From assembly GCA_934047225.1 (NCBI GenBank), contig CAKOHE010000099.1:60358-124357 (forward strand): a stretch of DNA of 64,000 bases, read 5' to 3'. The first letter of the stretch is position 1. Every line of letters begins with the position of its first letter. Under the pieces are notes generated by a model. That model ran no database searches. It saw nothing but the letters and a program-made list of their open reading frames with translations, and had not been told where the DNA came from. The position numbers and the translations under genes are program-made. This DNA comes from Ypsolopha sequella. Lineage: Eukaryota; Arthropoda; Insecta; Lepidoptera; Ypsolophidae. Positions 1 to 11,367 of this stretch are shown piece after piece.

Positions 1-776
1 AAAAATTATAATAATAAAGCCCTAGGGCAAAATAATCGACTTTCTGTTCGGTTTTGATGCATAAAAAGTGGGCCTTTACGAGCACATGCATTGAAATAGT
101 AGTTTATGCTACAAGGGCGCAAAGGAATAAATTACGAGGACGATTTAAAACACGAGCGTGGCCTTTTTCGTTTTTCAATGCATAGTGTGAGGAAATAAAA
201 CAAATATAATTTTGTGAACTTTAAATTGTAATTGGCTCAAGAGGACTAGGTATCCAGAGCCGTGAAACAGTGGAAAAAAAGTATGACATTTATGGGACAC
301 AAGAAAGGCTGCAGGTTAGCCAACCATTGCAAACAAATAAAAAAAATAATAATAATAAAGCCCTAGGGCAAAATAATAGACTTTCTGTTCGGTTTTGATG
401 CATAAAAAGTGGGCCTTTACGAGCACATGCATTGAAATAGTAGTTTATGCTACAAGGGCGCAAAGGAATAAATTACGAGGACGATTTAAAACACGAGCGT
501 GGCCTTTTTCGTTTTTCAATGCATAGTGTGAGGAAATAAAACAAATATAATTTTGTGAACTTTAAATTGTAATTGGCTCAAGAGGACTAGGTATCCAGAG
601 CCGTGAAACAGTGGAAAAAAAGTATGACATTTATGGGACACAAGAAAGGCTGCAGGTTAGCCAACCATTGCAAACAAATAAAAAAATAATAATAATAAAG
701 CCCTAGGGCAAAATAATAGACTTTCTGTTCGGTTTTGATGCATAAAAAGTGGGCCTTTACGAGCACATGCATTGAA
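1..776 (-). repeat. Tandem 340-bp dispersed repeat (family R340), about 2.3 units
   Basis: The marker CCCTAGGGC recurs at about 20, 361 and 701, giving a period of 340-341 bp, and the intervening sequence is nearly identical between units. The first unit is cut by the window edge, so the array continues to the left. Single copies of the same family lie on the plus strand at 16256-16633, 24577-24970, 47677-47977 and 52401-52794. Those copies show an internal inverted pair, TTTTTCAATGCAT near one end and ATGCATTGAAAAA about 280 bp in. No coding content is seen. The array abuts the 777-10162 element directly. Confidence 0.9.
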
Positions 777-2100
777 TAGTACATTACATCTGAGACCAGT
801 AATTAAAGATATCCTGGACGAGTAAGTTGAAAGGCCGAGCCCGTAGGGCGAGGACTTTTATATACGAGTCCAGGATAGCTAATTATGGTCGAAGCAAGTA
901 TAGTGCTTTTCTCAAAAATAAAACGAGATATTTTCAAATTATATAAGTTTTTTTATTACGTTAACAAACTCATCTTGAATAACAAACAATCGATCGAGTT
1001 TGTTTTATGTGTCACGCAATTTTACTAAAATAATGCTATCGCGGTGTTTGACGTCTTTTGTAGTTAGATTCCCAAGCTCCAGACTTCTACATACACCGTT
1101 TTTACTCCCATGATAATAACAACCTACAACAAAAAACTCAATTTTAATAATGAATTAAAGGCCTATTTATAACTTTAGAGCCATAAAATAATATTACATA
1201 ATTTATTTACCTTTATAACTAGATATTTATCATCTATATGTTGGCTTGAAATATTTTAGACTTCTTGCTTATATAGCCATCTGATTGCCTTTTTAGCCAC
1301 GCCGTGCAATTGTTATCATTTTTCAAGTTTATTTTATTCTTATTGAGCACAACACATCGGAGCATGGAATAAATCGTCCATAAAGTGTAAGGCTGCTTTG
1401 TTTGGCTAAGGGGATAGAAATAAGCCAAAAACACATTTTCCGACCAACTGTTCGTGTGTTTATCTGCTTTCCACTTGATGAACTTTTCATAATTTGTTTA
1501 AATGTCCTTCCTTAGATTTTGGCGGAAGCAAGTTGTTTTTTGCTAATTCCGCTTCCGCTTTTAGATCTGCAGGAGTACAATCTATATCAGAGCCTTCTTC
1601 TGAACTCATTTTGTAATTTATTTACACAAAAAAACTTTAAATGAAAATATTTGCAACAACAAAATTTCCCGCTTTTAATTTTTTTTTCGTTTTTTTTTTT
1701 TTCGTTGAGCAAATGTATACGGCCAGCCCTCATCATAAAATTGAGGTTAAATTTTAAGTGTTCAATGGTTTTAAATATAACTATAAAATCAATAAAAATA
1801 ATATATTTTCAATTATAAAATTTAGCAAAACGTTTTAAGAACACGAAATTGTAATGTTTTTCTTTTTATACTGGCCGCTATACTGGCCGATACCGTATGA
1901 TCGCCAAACTCTTTAGTAATTTAAAACATAGACACGGATAGTTTAAAAAAAAAAACATGGTATGTAATGGATTTTCATACGAATTTCCTGGACAGTTATT
2001 CAGATTTCCTGGAGACTTGAAATAGCTCTACAGGATGAAGTACTTTCTGGCATGTCTATGCAATATGTAATTAAAGCATTACAACATATTTTTGAGAAAA
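777..2100 (+). repeat. Left outer inverted arm
   Basis: This arm is the reverse complement of 8797-10162, with scattered substitutions and a few small indels. It includes the terminal hairpin at about 810-880, a 3' region with AATAAAA-type signals, the recombinase remnant and a T-rich tract. Confidence 0.85.
1005..1611 (-). pseudogene. Tyrosine-recombinase (Crypton-like) gene fragment, left arm
   Basis: Reading leftward from an ATG at 1611-1609, the protein starts MSSEEGSDIDCTPADLKAEA and continues with LLPPKSKEG, then WSENVFLAYF, TLWTIYSMLRCVV and WLKRQSDGYISKKSKIFQ, the pattern of a core-binding N-terminal domain of eukaryotic tyrosine recombinases. A GT-AG intron lies at about 1124-1210. 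Exon 2 holds CRSLELGNL and then VKHRDSIILVKLRDT followed by a stop, which corresponds to the first catalytic arginine box. The rest of the catalytic domain, with the HxxR and tyrosine motifs, is absent. A frameshift follows KSKEG and about 15 bp are missing before DDKYLVIK relative to the right-arm copy. Family assignment is from motif recognition. Confidence 0.6.
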
Positions 2101-2191
2101 AAATATTTACTTATTTATTTTGATCGCGAAAATTACGTAAGTTACGGCATTGCTTAAAACGTTACGTACGATGATGTTAGTACTCTAAAAC

Positions 2192-2476
2192 TTAATAGAT
2201 GTTACCGTAAATTTATATTATTTAGAAATTGTATACAATTAATTCCTAGGAAATTTTTAAAATGGCAAGCTGATTTATCTATTTGTTTATTTTATTTTAT
2301 TTTTGATTGCCCTTCTGTTTTGACTTTTGCTCTGATCTATTTATTTATTAAGTTAATTCAGGAAATCGGCCTAAATTAGCTTGGCATTTTATAAATTTCC
2401 TAGGAATTGTATTAAATTCCTATTTTTTTAATTTCATTTATTTATTTAATTAGATTGCCGGTAACATATCTATTAA
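2192..2476. mobile_element. MITE with TTAATAGAT-type terminal inverted repeats
   Basis: TTAATAGATGTTACCG at 2192 is mirrored by CGGTAACATATCTATTAA ending at 2476. The subterminal parts also pair, including the CCTAGGAA motif on both sides. It is about 285 bp with no coding capacity, and it lies in the unpaired insert of the left arm. Confidence 0.7.
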
Positions 2477-2482
2477 CTAAAG

Positions 2483-3021
2483 TAGAGCCACTGAGTGATG
2501 GCGCCTATGACGTTTAAATGCCTACAAAGTATCGTAATTATGTATAAGCAATGTGGATTAAAAAATGTAATACTTCATTGTTGATAGTGATGTACTACTT
2601 ATATTTCGATTTGAATGTTGCTTTATTGTGCAATAGAATTCGTATAGAAACAAAGTTTTTTTTTTTTAAGTTTCTCATGTTTTATAGGTCGTGTTTGAGT
2701 TCGCCAAGTTACGCAATAATATTTAATTAAAAACAAAACAATGACGAAGTTAAACTAAACGAAAATAAATGATAGTAAAATACTTTTTCCGATTTAGATA
2801 TTTAAACATCTCTTGGGGGCCCCGGGGCACTACACCGCATAGCCCTCCGATAGCTACGCCACTGGTTTTGGCACATTTTCCTTTTGTATCATTATGTCGA
2901 ATGTTGAATGACGTGTCTAATGTTGAGTAAACTCACACTTGATTTTTATTTTTAACCGAAATTTGAAATGTACCTCATCACTAAATGCAGCTGTCATAGG
3001 CGCCATCACTCGATGGCTCTA
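2483..3021. mobile_element. 539-bp MITE with 29-bp TIRs
   Basis: TAGAGCCACTGAGTGATGGC begins at 2483 and is mirrored at 2993-3021 with two mismatches over 29 bp. TA at the outer edge of each TIR may be the target duplication. The interior contains a G/C-rich block at 2815-2866 ending GCTACGCCACTGG, a motif I recall from other arthropod repeats. No ORF is supported. Confidence 0.75.
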
Positions 3022-3417
3022 CTGTATACATTATCGTAACGTTTTAAGTAATTCTGTAATTCCGGGATTTTCACTATCAAAATAATAATTGTAAGAAGCC
3101 AACTCCACACCTACAAACTTTCTCAGTTTTTCCAACTTTAAGTATATAATATTATTACTATTGAATTTTGTAGTTATACGAGTACCTACAAGTTGTGAGC
3201 AACATTTAAAAAAGTTATAAGGAAGGACCCAGAGTAGTATTGTATATTTTAGTACTTAGTACTTAGTTTTAGTACTTCCTTAGTTTTTTATATTTAGTAT
3301 TTCGTTTGATTTTAAAGAGATGGAGGTAAAGTTCAATAAATTACTTGAGACATAGTAAGATATCGTTGTTTTATTTTTGGTTCTGCCTAACCTTGGTCCA
3401 TATTATCTTTGCGCTAC
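3022..3417. other. Unassigned A/T-rich stretch
   Basis: Nothing recognisable is seen. There is a short run of repeated TTAGTACTTAGT-like words at 3250-3290. The next base pairs with the right arm of the 777-10162 element. Confidence 0.4.
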
Positions 3418-3903
3418 ATTAAGGCCCTTAATACCGCCAAATGGGTACTTTCTAAAGCCTACTCCTCTTTTATGGCCAAACCAAAAATATTGAAAAAATG
3501 TATTATGGTTTATCAACTCTAGGACAACATATGCAACATTTTTCTTTTTCGTACCACCAAAACTTCTATATGAAAAATTGTTTCAACTGAATGGTGTTTT
3601 TTGCTTGAATTCCCTACTGCTCCTAAGTGGCTTAGGTGATTTAATTTATTTATGCTTTGATAAATAGATAAACTTGATAGCTATAAATATAACATAGAAT
3701 TATTCAATCGAACAATGACGCCCATGTGAAAAGTATTATTTTCTCCTATTTTGCCCTTTCAAGGACGCAGCGAGCGTCGTAACAGCCACCACGCATTGTG
3801 CACTGATTTGAACGTTATTTCAATGTCGTTTCCGTCGATATTCATACAGACAAACATCGAGCTGCTAATTTGGCGACGGTAATCGCCTTAAGGTTGAATT
3901 GTA
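3418..3903 (+). repeat. Left inner inverted arm
   Basis: This stretch is the reverse complement of 8051-8550. The match is close, but the right copy carries a 13-bp insertion near its start, at about 8063-8075. It includes the block ACGCAGCGAGCGTCGTAAC and its mirror. Confidence 0.85.
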
Positions 3904-4199
3904 TTGTGTCTTGAAGTTTTACCATTTCAATAAGATTAAATATTAAATGTCAAAAAAAAGAAAACAGTAGATATGGTAGAGGGTTGTTCTCAAAAATATT
4001 GAAAATGTTACTTAAGGCGCTCTTATCCCAAAATCAGTAATTTCAAAGTCAAATTGAACTTTCAACGTTATATACATATATAACGTTATATATATGTATA
4101 TATACATATATATCACCCAGATGTGTTTAATAGGTATTATAATTTTATTAATAGCCTGAGATCCAACTGTAAAATTCTGCACCTATCTATTTTTTGATC

Positions 4200-4450
4200 G
4201 AAATGTGATTTCAATGAAATATTTCGCATGGGGTCATACGCCGCCCCTGGGTTGCTATTCAAAGTCATGGCACAATGGCACCTTTAAACTCCATTCACAT
4301 AACGAGTGGGAACCAGAATTTGATATATTTTAATAACTTTAACGAAAATTACGTTTAATTAGAAGTTAGATTGCTCATAAGATTTTGCAGAGCAGCCCTG
4401 TGGCGGTGTATGACCCCATGCTTAATCTTTCCATTAAATCACATTTCGGA
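4200..4450. mobile_element. Palindromic MITE in the composite core
   Basis: The left end AAATGTGATTTCAATG followed by GCATGGGGTCATACGCCGCC is mirrored by GGCGGTGTATGACCCCATGC and CATTAAATCACATTT. Arms are about 50 bp with mismatches and the spacer is about 145 bp. It has no coding content. Confidence 0.7.
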
Positions 4451-5827
4451 ATTTGACGGTGGGAACTTGGGCTTATAATGGTTTATTATTATATAAATTC
4501 ATTTTATTTTTTCCAGGTATTTGGTTTTTTTTAATATCATAAATAATTTTATGTAGGAGCTCAGTACTTAATTTTGCCAAAAGGAACTGTCTTTATTTCT
4601 TAAGGTTTTTTTGTGTGTCAGACACCGTAAAGTTTTTCATTGGATTGATTGGTTGATTTATCATTTATCTTGACAATATAACAAACGAAGATAGGGCAAT
4701 GTTTATAAGATTTGAAGTACGGTTTGCATAGACTGTATATAACCGATTGCTGCTCATAATGTTATTTTTCTATAATGAGCGTTTTTCCTTACGTCATATT
4801 TAGTGTTAAATAAGATTCCTAGATGGCACTGACGTATTCTTTAGCAATAGAATCAAAGACAAAATTTGCACCGATTCCAAACAAATGAACAACCATTTTG
4901 ACGTTGATTGCTACGAAACACGTTTTATCTATTGTGACATGGACAGCGCCATCTGGAGGAAAGCTATGAACTAAGAAAAAAAAAACAACGAGAAAAACCC
5001 TCATTGACGTTTCTAAAATTATGGGGATCCACACTGCCAAATTATCCCTGTAGATGGCGCATCGTCGATCCAGCCCATTGAGGAGATTGTTTTCCTCATG
5101 ATCCGGGCATAAAAATCTGTCATTTCAGTAAATTTTTGTGGCTTTTGCGTAGTTTTTTGTGATTTTCGATTAATTTCTTGGAAGTATCCCTTGGTATGCC
5201 GCACCAGCCCCACTATTATGTACCTATATGTTTGGTTGCCAACGAGACAGGGTGCCTGTCATCAAAAGCATAAATAAAAACTGAACTTTCAAATTTGCTT
5301 TTAGTGGGTATTGAACTATTTACGAACTGTGACGTCACTTCAAGTGCGAACATATCCTTAGATAATTGGAACTCGATGTTTTTGATGATAGGGACCTAGT
5401 CAAGTTGGCAATTAATGATACATAATGGTTTCTTTAATAATGTGGTAATTTATACCAGAAAAACCCCATATTAAAAATGAATAACATAATAAAAATAACA
5501 ATATATTGACATACAGGTGATACTCTTAAGTAAAAAAATGCGACATATTGGAGAAAAACAGTAGGAAAATGGGAACACACGCAACAACAAAGTTTGACAT
5601 AGCCGGTCCGTAGTATTTATTGGCCGGACTATGCTAACGCCATCTGTAATTAGCTTTGCCTGTGGATCTCCATTACTATGACGTTTTATAATAATGATAT
5701 TTTGTACTAGAAACATTTTATTATGCTTTATTATGTCAGACACCTTCAGTTTTCCATTTCCAAGAATGAATAAAAAAGAGTAGGAAATGTTTAAATCTTT
5801 TGAAGTAGGGATTGTATAAACAGTATA
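4451..5827. other. Composite core, no supported gene
   Basis: Short ORFs on the minus strand (4819-5040, 5019-5213, 5471-5854) carry no recognisable domain. The words AGATGGCACTG at 4823 and CAGCGCCATCT at 4944 form an inverted pair that may mark another small TIR element. Confidence 0.35.
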
Positions 5828-5939
5828 AGTATGTTTACATATAAGTATGTTCACATATAAGTATGTTCACATATAATTATGTTCACATATAATTATGTTC
5901 ACATATAATTATGTTCACATATAAGTATGTTCACATAAA
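5828..5939 (+). repeat. 16-bp tandem repeat, 7 copies
   Basis: Seven uninterrupted copies of ARTATGTTCACATATA-like units (16 bp) run from 5828 to 5939. Copies 4 to 6 share ATT in place of AGT at the start of the unit, so part of the array spread by local duplication. Confidence 0.95.
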
Positions 5940-7489
5940 AGCTAAATTACGTACGTTTATTTGTTACGGCATATCAAAAACTCAAGACTTCAAAAATCCA
6001 GTGCATTATCGCAATTCAAAGACAAGTCTCAGTGGAATAATTTTAACTCGCGTGACTCCCATATCCCGACATTAGAGTTACAATATTTACTACCTTCCTA
6101 TATCCAACAATCTTTATGACAATCGTTTAACGGCTTCCATTAGCTTTAATATCTTAATTTTATTAACTTTATTAGAAACTTTGTTACGGCTATCGCATAA
6201 AACAAAGGGTTTATTCCTTTCCGAAATTGGTACAAAATATAATTACGTGAAACGTGATTCAGTCAAAACGTTAAACAATAATTAAATATTTGATTAAATA
6301 GTCCCATTATTGTTTTTCGAGAACTCAATTTAGAATAATATTTTTGAGTGTTCTTTCAGGTAATATTAATCCAACTAAAAACATTTCTTGTAAAGAAAGT
6401 TGCCAAGATTCACGAGCTCGATACGGTTTTACTGTTTTAAAGTTAATAGATCTCATGTAGATCCAAATTATACTTTTTGAGCAAGATGAAGGGTTTGTGG
6501 AGGTAGCATTTGTAGAGTTAAGCATTGTAAAGTAAGGGGCTTGAGTCTACATTCTGATATTTTTTTTAACAGTGAAAGCGTTATGAGCTTGTGAGCCTTG
6601 GCAACCTACGCTACATGATTTTTTTTTGGCGGCATTTCATTTCTTTTTGTCAGCAAATTTTTCATACAGACTTGCACCTCCTTTATTGGGGGGTGAAAGA
6701 GACAGAATTATTTATTTCAGCTTTCTAAGACTTTTGCAAGTTGGAGTGTGAAAGCGACAGATTTAATCATTTCAGCTTTTGGATTTTTGCAGCTTTAGAA
6801 TAGAAATTGTTATACATATAACACAGAACTTAACCCCCCTTTATGAGAGTTGGAAGGTAATGTTACAGATTATTGGTTGTTTGTGTGATAATCCTCGCCT
6901 GCACACTGAGTTTTTTAAGGCTTCAGGAGGTACCCTAGAGGTTTTGATGATCATGAATCAGTCGGTCAGCCAGTGACTAAATCGACTTATCTTAGGTATT
7001 AATATAAGCTACATGAAACTAAGCATGTTTGATTACATTAGTTTGCTAACTACATCTCATCCCAAGCTGTGAAGGTTTGAAAATAAGAGGAAACGCTTTA
7101 AGACGTAGTGCTCTGCTTCCTTTGGCTCGTCTTGGTGGGGGTACTGCCGTGGCCACAGGTTTGCTGCTGTACGCATATAAAAAAGCTTGCGCCAAAGTAA
7201 GACTTTCTACTAAAATAAGTACGTTCACGTCCCGTGACTCATACGTAAAGTAGGAAACTATAAAATTTAATACTTATACTACACCATAGCAAAACGGGGG
7301 CACATGAGAATGCAAAAAATGTTTCATTTATTATTTCAATTGAAAACAATATGAGTTAATTTTAGCGCTTCGTTGACTCTTTGTTAAAATGATTTATTTT
7401 TAAATATGAAATAAATATAGATATGTTGCTACATAGAGCATTTATTTTATTTTTTGTTTAATTAAAACAGTGTATAAAACTTTATTTTT
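5940..7489. other. Composite core, weak coding-like remnant only
   Basis: On the plus strand, 7085-7213 reads RGNALRRSALLPLARLGGGT followed by AVATGLLLYAYKKACAK, a basic stretch plus a hydrophobic segment, then a stop. The word AAAGTAAG at the end could also be a splice donor. I do not recognise the protein. Degenerate repeated words GAAAGNGACAGA and TTTCAGCTTT occur at 6690-6780. Otherwise nothing is seen. Confidence 0.3.
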
Positions 7490-7580
7490 GAAATATATTT
7501 CGGCCCACTTTGGGGCCGGCATCGGTCAAATTATCATTAATTCGACTGATGCCGGCCCCAAAATGGGCCGAAATATATTT
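7490..7580. ncRNA. Inverted pair of decayed hammerhead-like motifs
   Basis: The plus-strand copy has TCGACTGATGC at 7542, a stem II of CCGGCCCC and GGGCC, and GAAATATAT from 7570, the layout of the Penelope-type minimal hammerhead. The conserved A after CTGATG is C, so cleavage activity is unlikely. The minus-strand copy, read from about 7530 to 7490, has CCGATGC and GAAATATAT. The two face each other, so the DNA itself is a strong palindrome. Compare the canonical motif at 38070-38111. Confidence 0.55.
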
Positions 7581-7792
7581 TTAAATATGAAAATGTTGAT
7601 GCTATCGCAGAAACAATTTACTTAAAGTTTGTAACAGCTTTGATGACAGCAAGGTGCTGGTTATACATAAAAAGCAGTTTTTATATTTACGTGGCAATTG
7701 GGCACACAAAAGTATTATGTAAATATACCAAGTTATTTTAAGTTAAGTAATTATGCTGCTTAAGATACGTTTCTATTATACTGTTTTCTTTT

Positions 7793-8703
7793 ATGATCAA
7801 GTTTTCAAATGAAATTGTTGATCAGCCCACATTCGAAGATGTGTTAAAACACTTTGACATATTAAAAAACGGCCTGTTGTATCGCAAAAAAATAAATAAC
7901 AGCAACTGTCCCAAACAAAAGTATGGATATCAACTTCACAGTTTGCATAAGCAGACAGACGGAAGCTTTCACACTAGTACTGCAAAGCAGGGTTGGTTCA
8001 GAAAGCAATCAAAATTGATCTTTAATTCTTATGAATTAAGAGACAGTAGTTACAATTCAACCCCCTGCTGCTCGCTTAAGGCGATTACCGTCGCCAAATT
8101 AGCAGCTCGATGTTTATCTGTATGAATATCGACGGAAACGACATTGAAATAACGTTCAAATCAGTGCACAATGCGTGGTGGCTGTTACGACGCTCGCTGC
8201 GTCCTTGAAAGGGCAAAATAGGAGAAAATAATACTTTTCACATGGGCGTCATTGTTCGATTGAATAATTCTATGTTATATTTATAGCTATCAAGTTTATC
8301 TATTTATCAAAGCATAAATGAATTAAATTACCTAAGCTGCTTAGGAGCAGTAGGAATTTCAAGGCAAAAAACACCATTCAGTTGAAACAATTTTTCATAT
8401 AGAAGTTTTGGTGGTACGAAAAAGAAAAATGTTGCATATGTTGTCCTAGAGTTGATAATCCATAATACATTTTTTCAATATTTTTGGTTTGGCCATAAAA
8501 GAGGAGTAGGTTTTAGAAAGTACCCATTTGGCGGTATTAAGGGCCTTAATCAAGGAGCTGGTAAACAAAGCCACAAATGAAAAGCTCCAGCCTCATCCTT
8601 TCGAGCAATTTTTCCACGATGACGTTCAGACTCTCATTAATACAGTGGGCACAAAGCTTTATTCACACGCTCAAAAAACAGACGACTTATTAAGACCGAT
8701 GTA
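7793..8703 (+). other. Unrecognised coding-like remnants near the right arm
   Basis: An ORF at 7793-8125 starts MIKFSNEIVDQPTFEDVLKH and runs into the inner inverted arm, so its last third is not protein-specific. A second open stretch at about 8556-8703 reads KELVNKATNEKLQPHPFEQF and ends LLRPM plus stop; this block has no partner in the left arm. Composition looks coding, but no domain is recognised. Both could be parts of one gene lost from the core. Confidence 0.3.
8051..8550 (-). repeat. Right inner inverted arm
   Basis: This stretch is the reverse complement of 3418-3903. It overlaps the end of the ORF that begins at 7793. Confidence 0.85.
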
Positions 8704-8796
8704 AGTGCGGTTGAAAAAGTTGTAATAAGTAAACCATAAACGAGAATAAGCTCTCACAACGCCCGTTGCTATTGTAGATGTTTAAAATAAGCTAAT

Positions 8797-10162
8797 TTTC
8801 TCAAAAATATGTTGTAATGCTTAAATTACATATTGCATAGACATGCCAGAAAGTACTTCATCCTGTTGAGCTATTTCAAGTCTCCAGGAAATCTGAATAA
8901 CTGTCCAGGAAATTCGTATGAAAATCCATTACATACCATGTTTTTTTTTTTAAACTATCCGTGTCTATGTTTTAAATGACTAGAGTTTGGCGATCATAAG
9001 GTTTTTAGCGGCCAGTATAAAAAGAAAAAAACATTACAATTTCGTGTTCAGAGTGTAGAACATTTGCTATATTTTATAATTGAAAATATATTATTTTTAT
9101 ATTATATAAATTCAATTGTTTAAAACAATTGAACCAATTGAACAACTGAACAATTGAAATTGAAAAATTTAACCTCAATTTTATGAAGAAGGCTGGCCGC
9201 ATACATTTGCCCAACGAAAAAAAAAAAACAAAAAAAAAGTAAAAGCGGGAAATTATGTTGTTGCATAATATTTTCATTTAAAGTTTTTTGTGTAAATGAA
9301 TTACAAAATGAGTTCAGAAGAAGGCTCTGATATAGATTGTACTCCACCAGATCTAAAAGCGGAAGCGGAATTAGCAAAAAAACAACTTGCTTCCGCCAAA
9401 ATCTAAGGAAGGATATTTAAACAAATTACGAAATTTCATCAAGTGGAAAGCAGATAAACACACGAACAGTTGATCGGAAAATGTGTTTTTGGCTTATTTC
9501 AGTCACCTTCGCCAAACAAAGCAGCCTTCCTTTTTATGGGCGATGTATTCCATGTTCCGATGTGTTGTGCTCAATAAGAATAAAATAAACTTGAATAATT
9601 ACAACAATTTAACGGCATGGCTAAAAAGGCAATCAGATGGCTATATAAACAAAAAGTTTAAGATATTTCAAGCCAACATATACAACAGTTTCTTAACGAC
9701 GCTCCTGATGACAAATATCTAGTTATAAAGGTAAATAAATGATGTAATATTATTTTATGGCTCTAAAGTTATAAATAGGTCTTTAATTCATTATTAAAAT
9801 TAATTTTTTTGTTGTAGGTTGTTCTTATCACGCCCATTAAACGATGCACGTAGAAGTCTGGAGCTTGCCAATCTAAGTACAAAAGACGTCGAACACCGCG
9901 ATAGCATTATTTTAGTAAAATTGCGTGACACATAAAACAAACTCGATCGATTGTTTGTTATTCAAGATGAGTTTGTTAACGTAATAAAAAACTTATTTAA
10001 TTTGAAAATATCTCGTTTTATTTTTGAGAAAAGCACTATACATGCTTCGACCATAATTAGCTATCCTGGACTCGTATATAAAAGTCCTCGCCCTACGGGC
10101 TCGGCCTTTTAACTTACTCGTCCAGGATATCTTTAATTACTGGTCTCAGATGTAATGTACTA
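8797..10162 (-). repeat. Right outer inverted arm
   Basis: This arm is the reverse complement of 777-2100 and ends with TGTAATGTACTA. It contains the second recombinase remnant and the mirror copy of the terminal hairpin at about 10065-10130. Confidence 0.85.
9308..9935 (+). pseudogene. Tyrosine-recombinase (Crypton-like) gene fragment, right arm
   Basis: The ATG at 9308 opens MSSEEGSDIDCTPPDLKAEA. A frameshift at the AAAAAAA run near 9378 breaks the frame; the next frame gives KSKEGYLNKLRNFIKWKAD, a TGA where the left arm has TGG (W), and then SENVFLAYFSHL. Exon 1 ends YLVIK at 9730, an intron of about 87 bp with GT-AG borders follows, and exon 2 (9818-9935) holds ARRSLELANL and DVEHRDSIILVKLRDT, then a stop. 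The left and right arms are broken at different places, so a consensus of the two would be more complete than either. The C-terminal catalytic half is absent from both. Confidence 0.6.
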
Positions 10163-10636
10163 TTAAAGTGACTATGAAATACACCTAAGAGTAAATTACA
10201 ACCAAGACATGGTAATAAAGTACTTAATGTTCTGCTGATTTAGCCATAAATTGCTTGTTAAATTTAACACAAAAATTATAATAAAATTTTAATATATTTT
10301 CTCAGTGTAATTCATTGAGTTAGTCTAACTACTACTGCTAGTCTGTGAGAGAGGAGGATGGCAATTCTGACACATGCAGCAATTGCGAAGACCAAAGGCC
10401 TGTGATTTTAGAAGCTCTTTGTACAGAGACGTACTAAGCTTTTAATAAATTAACCTTTTGCGTAGATTCATAACGTGCCTTTTAAGGAGTAATAGTTGGT
10501 AGAATTATCATCACACAACATTTATCACGCAATAAACATGGTCATATAGAGTGAAAAATGGTACCAGAATTGATTTCTAACTGCTACGATAGTTACATCG
10601 TCACACGTTAATTTCCGAGGAAGTGTCAAATTATAG
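10163..10636. other. Unassigned, partly remainder of a SINE
   Basis: Bases near 10600-10636 continue the sequence interrupted by the hAT element at 10645, so they belong to the same unit as 11368-11575. The rest shows no gene or repeat I can name. Confidence 0.4.
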
Positions 10637-10644
10637 GTCACAGT

Positions 10645-11359
10645 CAGGGCTTGAGCTCCGGAATCCCGGAATTGACAAAATACCGGAATTCCGAAAGATT
10701 TCAATATCGTTTGTAATACCGGTATTCGTGAGACCAATTCCGATATTTCGATATTGAGTAAAAAAAATAAATAAACGGCTTGAGGCGCGATTTAGATCCC
10801 ACTGTATGCATAATATATTATTTATTTATCTATACATACAAATTAATACTACAAATCCAAAAGTAACTGTCTTTCGGTCTGTTTTTTATCTTTTCACGCC
10901 TAAATTTTGATATAATTTGGCAGAACGATAGATGGTAGGTATCCTAGAGAGAGATATAGATAGACGGATATAGGCTACATTTTATCACGGGAAAATACGG
11001 GTCATTAAGCTGCGCGTAAGCCCAGCGAGCGGAGAGCTTGTAATATAATAAATGCGAAAGTTTAGATGTTTTTTACTTAATCACGCTCCGCTCCGACCAT
11101 AGATGGACTGGCATAAAATTTAGCACATATTATTAGTTTCTAAAAAAAGCACTACGTACGATACCTCGAGAAAATACCTCGATCCAATGAAGTAACTCAA
11201 TTAGCCGTCGGAAAACCATCCATAAATACATTTTTTTGCATATCAAACTTTTTTCAAAAAATTGGGTAGTAACTCCGGAACTCCGGAATTCCGGAATTGA
11301 AATGCTCAATATCGAAACCCAATTCCGGAATTGAAAAATGGTCCGATATTCAAGCCCTA
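10645..11359. mobile_element. Non-autonomous hAT element, 715 bp
   Basis: The ends CAGGGCTTGA and TCAAGCCCTA are inverted. They are flanked by the 8-bp direct repeat GTCACAGT at 10637-10644 and 11360-11367, the target-duplication length of hAT elements. Subterminal copies of CCGGAATTCCGGAATT are abundant on both sides, as is typical of transposase-binding regions. It has no coding capacity. It resembles the larger element at 50422-51658 in its subterminal motifs. Confidence 0.9.
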
Positions 11360-11367
11360 GTCACAGT

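Larger units (their letters stand above)
777..10162. mobile_element. Composite element with long inverted arms and tyrosine-recombinase remnants
   Basis: The outer ends are mirror images: TAGTACATTACATCTGAG at 777 and its complement ending at 10162. The outer arms pair 777-2100 with 8797-10162. The inner arms pair 3418-3903 with 8051-8550. The left arm has gained about 1.3 kb (2101-3417, two MITEs) and the right arm holds 246 bp (8551-8796) without a partner. The middle, 3904-8050, is unpaired. Each tip holds a nested hairpin (CCGAGCCCGTAGGGCGAGG flanked by CCTGGAC and GTCCAGG). Each outer arm carries a fragment of a tyrosine-recombinase gene reading outward. No clear target duplication is seen. 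It may be one transposon with long TIRs or two copies of a shorter element in inverted orientation. Confidence 0.7.

Noticed and set aside
5828..5939. CRISPR-like array
   Set aside because: The units are contiguous 16-bp repeats with no spacers, in a eukaryotic context.
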